Origin: Chrysomallon squamiferum
Lineage: Eukaryota > Mollusca > Gastropoda > Neomphalida > Peltospiridae
Reading direction: 5' to 3'
Length of the DNA stretch: 64,000 bases
Assembly (NCBI GenBank): GCA_012295275.1
Contig: CM022672.1
Coordinates: 10,923,904 to 10,987,903 of the forward strand
Below the pieces are notes generated by a model. That model saw nothing but the letters and a program-made list of their open reading frames with translations. It did no database searches and had not been told where the DNA came from. The position numbers and the translations under genes were made by a program. Below are positions 60,501 to 64,000 of this stretch, one piece after another (position 1 is the first letter of the stretch; each line of letters begins with the position of its first letter).

Positions 60501-62029
60501 AAGTTTATTCAGAATACATTATATTGCAACAATAAACACAGAATGAATTCCAAATGTACTATTACTGTAATATTTTCCCAAGAAAATTATCAAAAGTATA
60601 TATAAAGCTAGAGAATAATGAGAAAATCATAAAAGATCAACATACAAATCCTGTTCCACTTTCTTGTCAAGTGCATATTCCAAGTCCATCAATAGAATTT
60701 TCTTGTACAGATCTTCCAACCTCTGCCGAGTTACCCATAGCTCTGATATATTCTTGCCAGAGTCTAAAATTACAAAACGGTTTTATAAAACAGAAAATTC
60801 CTTATCTTTTAATATCATTATTATTTTATTACTGATTACCTAATTGTTTGAATCATACATTTCAGGTTTAATAACAATGTTAATTAACTGAAGTCTTCTG
60901 CATTAATTTACTTTAAATCTTGTATATTTTATTTTAGGAAATAAAAAGTTTATGAGAAAAAATGTAACATAATGGAACCAGGGCAGCAAAAACAAACAGG
61001 TAGGCATTGCACTAGGAAAATATATATTTATAAATAATGTATATTGAACCAAAGTGTGAATTATAGCATGGAAACCACAATTTATTTATAAAATATTGAA
61101 TTGAGAACAAATAATACCTGATATTGTTGCTTTTAATGAATCTGCTTGTCTGAAATAAATATTTAAAAATTTGAAATTAATAAGTAAAAATAATTTTATT
61201 GATATAATCATATAAGCAAAAGTTAATTTAAGATTAAAATACTTTAAATATCTGTTAATAAACTGAAACTATTAAACTTGGAGCTTTGAAATGTCTTAAT
61301 TTTCTAACTAAAAGTTATAAACAATTAAACAACTACTTTCATCTACAGACTACAGAAAAATAAATAATTCAAAATTTGAATTATATCATTTATTTTTTCT
61401 TCTAAGCTAAAAAAAAATATTAAAAGTTACATTAATATGATAACAATAATGAAAAAAAAGAGAGAAAATGTAAGTGACTAAAAACAAATACATACACAAA
61501 CTTATAACAACATAATCCTGTTCCAAAACAAATATGAATCACGAGCTGATGTTTAATATAACACATTAAATGATTAATAATAATAAAAAATATATATCTA
61601 TTGCTATATTTTGCGTTAATGTTAGCAATAGATCCATAATGTTTAGTTCACTGACGTTACCAAATACTGACAAAATAGCGCTATAATATTTATTTTCAAT
61701 TAATTATTTCTTAAAATTCGATGCAATCGAATGTTATCTACTTTCACTTTGGAATTGTTGTATCCATACTATTTCTAATGGCAGGCGTACAATAACGTAA
61801 AGAAATTATTATCAAACTATATAATCATATTCAATTTATGGACTTCTTAATACAATCAGACACTTTAAATTTTCAAATATATATAAATATATTCATATTT
61901 AACTTTTAATGAAGAAGTCAGGTTTCAGCCTGTCTTTATTTTTTGTTCAACATTTCGCAATTTCCAAAAACATTTACTAACTAGTCGATTAATATTATCT
62001 TACCTGAGCACTTGTGCAACAGAGGACAT
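49228..62029 (-). CDS. SMG7: SMG7 (EST1C), nonsense-mediated decay factor
   Basis: 24 coding exons in transcript order: 62029-62004, 61149-61118, 60763-60646, 59926-59866, 59497-59426, 59257-59179, 58797-58705, 58467-58396, 58029-57876, 57361-57279, 56767-56546, 56002-55855, 55537-55458, 55107-55041, 54741-54628, 54113-54040, 53623-53571, 53226-53158, 52781-51759, 51463-51404, 51091-51054, 50703-50588, 49834-49635, 49311-49228 (1045 residues; human about 1137). Phases close at every junction. The 14-3-3-like domain has LEYALDKKVEQDLWNHAFKN and CQHCLVHLGDIARYR, retaining the Lys and Arg that bind phospho-UPF1 in human SMG7; a TPR/helical region follows (GQPYNQLAILEAARGNKLST). The long C-terminus is Pro/Gln/Ser-rich and disordered, ending in SIWNASAPSPLERLLEQQ. 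SMG7 pairs with SMG5 on phosphorylated UPF1 and recruits CCR4-NOT to decay nonsense-containing mRNA. Confidence 0.95.
50446..50477. repeat. (GAT)n microsatellite
   Basis: GAT/ATG tandem repeats in an SMG7 intron. Similar GAT runs occur at about 50545-50565 and 51208-51230. Confidence 0.9.
51567..51594. repeat. (TA)n microsatellite
   Basis: About 14 TA units in an SMG7 intron. Confidence 0.93.
51759..52781 (-). other. SMG7: Large SMG7 exon encoding the Pro/Gln-rich disordered region
   Basis: This single 1023-base exon (341 codons) starts and ends in phase 0 and encodes low-complexity Pro/Gln/Ser-rich sequence, with short runs such as AQQQQFVKSSQQQQQGLSS. The other 23 coding exons average about 92 bases. 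A T-run of about 25 bases lies some 55 bases beyond its donor (51678-51702). Confidence 0.9.
54351..54415. mobile_element. Possible piggyBac-like micro-MITE remnant
   Basis: TTAA at 54351-54354 and at 54412-54415 flank about 57 bases with CTTGGTGC and GCACCAAG as inverted segments. TTAACCC at the left end is typical of piggyBac-type termini. It is short and could be coincidence; it lies in the SMG7 intron between exons 15 and 16. Confidence 0.3.
54835..54881 (-). pseudogene. Degenerate duplicate of the start of SMG7 exon 19
   Basis: 54841-54880 matches 52741-52780 (start of the large SMG7 exon) at 35 of 40 positions without gaps, same orientation, and homology extends slightly further after a 6-base gap. 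The minus-strand copy reads NPPLFGVDRNIPQ against NPSLFGIDRNIPQ in the exon. Two of the changes are silent and two are conservative. The acceptor is degraded (no pyrimidine tract), and it lies in a phase 2 intron where the phase 0 piece cannot be inserted in frame, so it looks like an exon relic. Confidence 0.75.
59517..59612. repeat. T-tract, A-tract and (AAAAT)n cluster
   Basis: A T-run of about 19, then an A-run of about 20, then AAAAT repeats in the SMG7 intron between exons 4 and 5. The T and A runs are complementary and could fold back. Confidence 0.85.
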
Positions 62030-62604
62030 GACAAAACAACCGATGTATCTACATTATTAGCAAAGAATCACAACACTGGTATCAGGAATAGTTAATTAAA
62101 ACATCAATACATTTTTGACGGCTTAAAATATCGGCCATATGCATTTTATCCAAAAGTAAAACTATTATTCTGTACGAAAACAGACTGAGATCACTAATGT
62201 AAGATAAAACAAAATAAATCTATTAAACACAGCTATAAGTTGGGGATAAGAATATAACTGAAAACAAATGCAGCTGAATCCTCAAAACTGATTAATATAA
62301 CTCGGAAGATCAATTAAATAGTAGTGATGAAAAATAATAAATTCTACTTTTATATATATCTGTGGGAAATCCTTGTCCCATTTTAGAAGCAGTATACATA
62401 GAGAATTACAGGTTTATAAAAGAAGCCAATAACTATATTTTTATTCATTATATATTTAAATAATATAGATAAATTTTAAAGCTATTTTGAAATTTCATAT
62501 CTTCTATATTTAAAAACGATTTAGAATAACATAATGGATTCTCCTTCTTTGTTTCTATTTTTTTCCCTTGATCCAAAAATAGACTGTAAACATTGGACAA
62601 GAAG
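62030..62604. promoter_or_regulatory. Divergent promoter region of SMG7 and amidohydrolase gene
   Basis: The two start codons point away from each other and lie 575 bases apart, so any core promoters and 5' UTRs must share this AT-rich stretch. No CpG-rich island or clear core motif was seen. A shared bidirectional promoter is inferred from geometry only. Confidence 0.45.
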
Positions 62605-63420
62605 ATGGATGATTACGTTGATGCACATTTTCGTATGTTATCCTCTTTCTTTAACAGCAGATCATTTTGATATTATTAAGTCAGTTTAACCATGATACAA
62701 AGATTTTTCTGACGTTATAACATTTAATTATTTATTTGAGTTTATTACCATATCAACAAATGCGAAAGGGGGCGGAGTCTAGAAAATAGAAATGTTTATG
62801 TTTTAAAAACATGTTTTAAGAATTTAAATAAAACATTGAAAAGTATAGTTCACCAGTCTGACCACACTTTTAATAGATTTGAAATATTTGACCATCATCA
62901 AAATAATCCATAGTTGAAGATGACATGTCAGCTCATCAAGATTCTAAGAAAGCTCCGTTTTTTGTTTGATCTGTCTGTGCATACACACACACAGTGCACA
63001 CACACAGACACACACACACACACACAGTGTAAATATGACTACTTTATACCTCTAATGTAATAATGCATACTAATCTTTAAAATATTGTAAATGATGAAAA
63101 GAACTGAGAACTGTTGGTAAGAATGCCAGTTCTCACTAAATTAAGAACTCTTGCTAAAACAAGAAGTGAAGTACATGTGTTTTTTTTAAATTTATTATTA
63201 TTATTATTGTTCTTATTATTATTTTTTAAATTTATTTATTATTATTTTTTTTTTTTAGACATATGGAATCTACAAAAGTTTAAATATGCATGGCCTAGTT
63301 CTGACAATGAGACACTTTTCAGAAATTTCAGTCCCAATGATGTTCTGAATGGCATGATGTCAACTCCTGTTAAACATGGTGTCTTTGTACAAGTACTCAA
63401 TAACTGTGCAGCTGAGACAA
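62605..63420 (+). CDS. Amidohydrolase-family protein (y4mH-like), 5' portion
   Basis: Exon 1 is 62605-62632 and exon 2 is 63259-63420; the gene continues past the window. An in-frame TAA at 62587 precedes the ATG. Joined, the start reads MDDYVDAHFHIWNLQKFKYA, with the metal-binding DxHxH of amidohydrolase-2 enzymes formed across the splice junction, then SPNDVLNGM and KHGVFVQVLNNCAAET. This N-terminus resembles lactonase/amidohydrolase proteins annotated as y4mH-like (TIM-barrel metal hydrolases, some acting on sugar lactones). Substrate is unknown. The apparent ORF upstream of 63259 in the same frame is intron read-through. Confidence 0.8.
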
Positions 63421-63549
63421 GTATGTAATATAGACTACATCTGTGTCATTTAAATTCCAAATCCTTCCAGTTTAATTTTCAAAGAAGCTACTAATTAGAA
63501 CTTAATACTTTACTAATATTAGCTAAGATAAAAAAATTCATTAATTAAA

Positions 63550-63613
63550 GATGTGTGTTTGTGTATATATGTGTATGTGTATGTATATGTATATGGTTAT
63601 ATATGTCTGTGCT

Positions 63614-63648
<35 letters not shown>

Positions 63649-63790
63649 ATGTGTATATGTTTGCATGTTTAAGTGTGTGCATGTGTCTGTATATATGTAT
63701 ATGAGTCTGTGTCTGTCTGTATATGCATGTGTGTGTGCATGTGTGTGTGTGTGTATGCATATATATGTACAGGCATTTATATAGGTATAC
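63550..63790. repeat. TG/TA-rich microsatellite block with pure (GT)n core
   Basis: An imperfect TG/TATG array with a pure GT core at about 63615-63648. Long open frames on both strands here are repeat artefacts. Confidence 0.92.
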
Positions 63791-63874
63791 ATATATGTAT
63801 ATTCATATGTAAACGTACTTGTATGTAAATAAAAAATTGATCCACTATCATGTTTTAGGTAAAAAGAAGATACT

Positions 63875-63906
63875 GTGCTTAACTCAGTGGTTAGAGTGCA
63901 CAACTG
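63875..63906 (+). repeat. Possible tRNA-derived SINE fragment
   Basis: TTAACTCAGTGGTTAGAGTG closely resembles a tRNA D-arm/A-box, but no B-box follows, so this would be a truncated SINE head and not a tRNA gene. Confidence 0.35.
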
Positions 63907-63974
63907 AAATATTTTACTAACACTGTAACATTATTTAATGCAATGTAGAAATAACTGGGCTAGAAAATATATTT

Positions 63975-64000
63975 ATTATTGTTGTTGTTGTTGTTGTTGT
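63975..64000. repeat. (TTG)n microsatellite at window edge
   Basis: TTG units run to the last base, so the tract is cut by the window boundary. Confidence 0.9.

Larger units (their letters stand above)
63421..64000. other. Intron of the amidohydrolase gene
   Basis: No further exon is recognisable before the window end. It holds a TG/TA-rich repeat block (63550-63790), a tRNA-like SINE scrap (63875-63906) and a (TTG)n tract running off the end (63975-64000). Confidence 0.6.

Noticed and set aside
63545-63903. His/Thr-rich and Val/Cys-rich ORFs
   Set aside because: Translations of the TG/CA repeat block.
63875-63906. tRNA gene
   Set aside because: Only an A-box-like segment is present, with no anticodon arm, B-box or acceptor stem pairing.

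Overview
This is intron-rich, strongly AT-rich eukaryotic nuclear DNA, full of AAT, TTTA, TA, GA and CA microsatellites. It carries an NR5B-type (Hr39 / FTZ-F1-beta) nuclear receptor, a protostome family, beside a dopamine beta-hydroxylase-like enzyme and ordinary animal housekeeping genes. I infer a protostome, most likely a mollusc or another lophotrochozoan; the species cannot be named from the sequence alone. No bacterial, CRISPR or organellar features were seen.

Layout. (1) 346-9152 (+): 3' part of a type I membrane receptor with modules SRCR, six-bladed YWTD propeller, EGF, Sushi, HYR, two Sushi, TM helix and an NPVY tail; its second propeller exon carries an apparent 1-base frameshift. 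(2) 9153-13151: its 3' UTR, microsatellites and the upstream region of the next gene. (3) 13152-21309 (+): complete 12-exon copper monooxygenase of the DBH/MOXD1 family. (4) 21310-28433: convergent intergenic region, mostly the probable very long 3' UTR of the next gene, with one small mariner-like MITE. (5) 28434-32053 (-): Hr39-like nuclear receptor, five coding exons. (6) 32054-38273: its upstream region and the 3' flank of the next gene. (7) 38274-44461 (-): GTF3C5, a TFIIIC subunit, nine exons. (8) 44462-49227: short promoter region of GTF3C5, then the probable long 3' UTR of SMG7. (9) 49228-62029 (-): SMG7, the nonsense-mediated decay adaptor, 24 coding exons. (10) 62605 onward (+): first two exons of an amidohydrolase of the y4mH-like type, divergent from SMG7 and running off the window.

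Exons were placed by GT-AG sites, continuous reading phase across every junction, and protein family resemblance. Phase closes for all five fully placed genes except at the single frameshift in the receptor. The genes do not form a pathway: a surface receptor, a secretory-granule or secreted enzyme, a transcription factor, a Pol III factor, an mRNA-decay factor and a metabolic hydrolase. I found no convincing new multi-gene system. The most notable items are the receptor's module combination and frameshift, a degenerate duplicate of an SMG7 exon inside an SMG7 intron, a lost disulfide cysteine in the DBH-like enzyme, and an unusual Met in the first zinc finger of the nuclear receptor.
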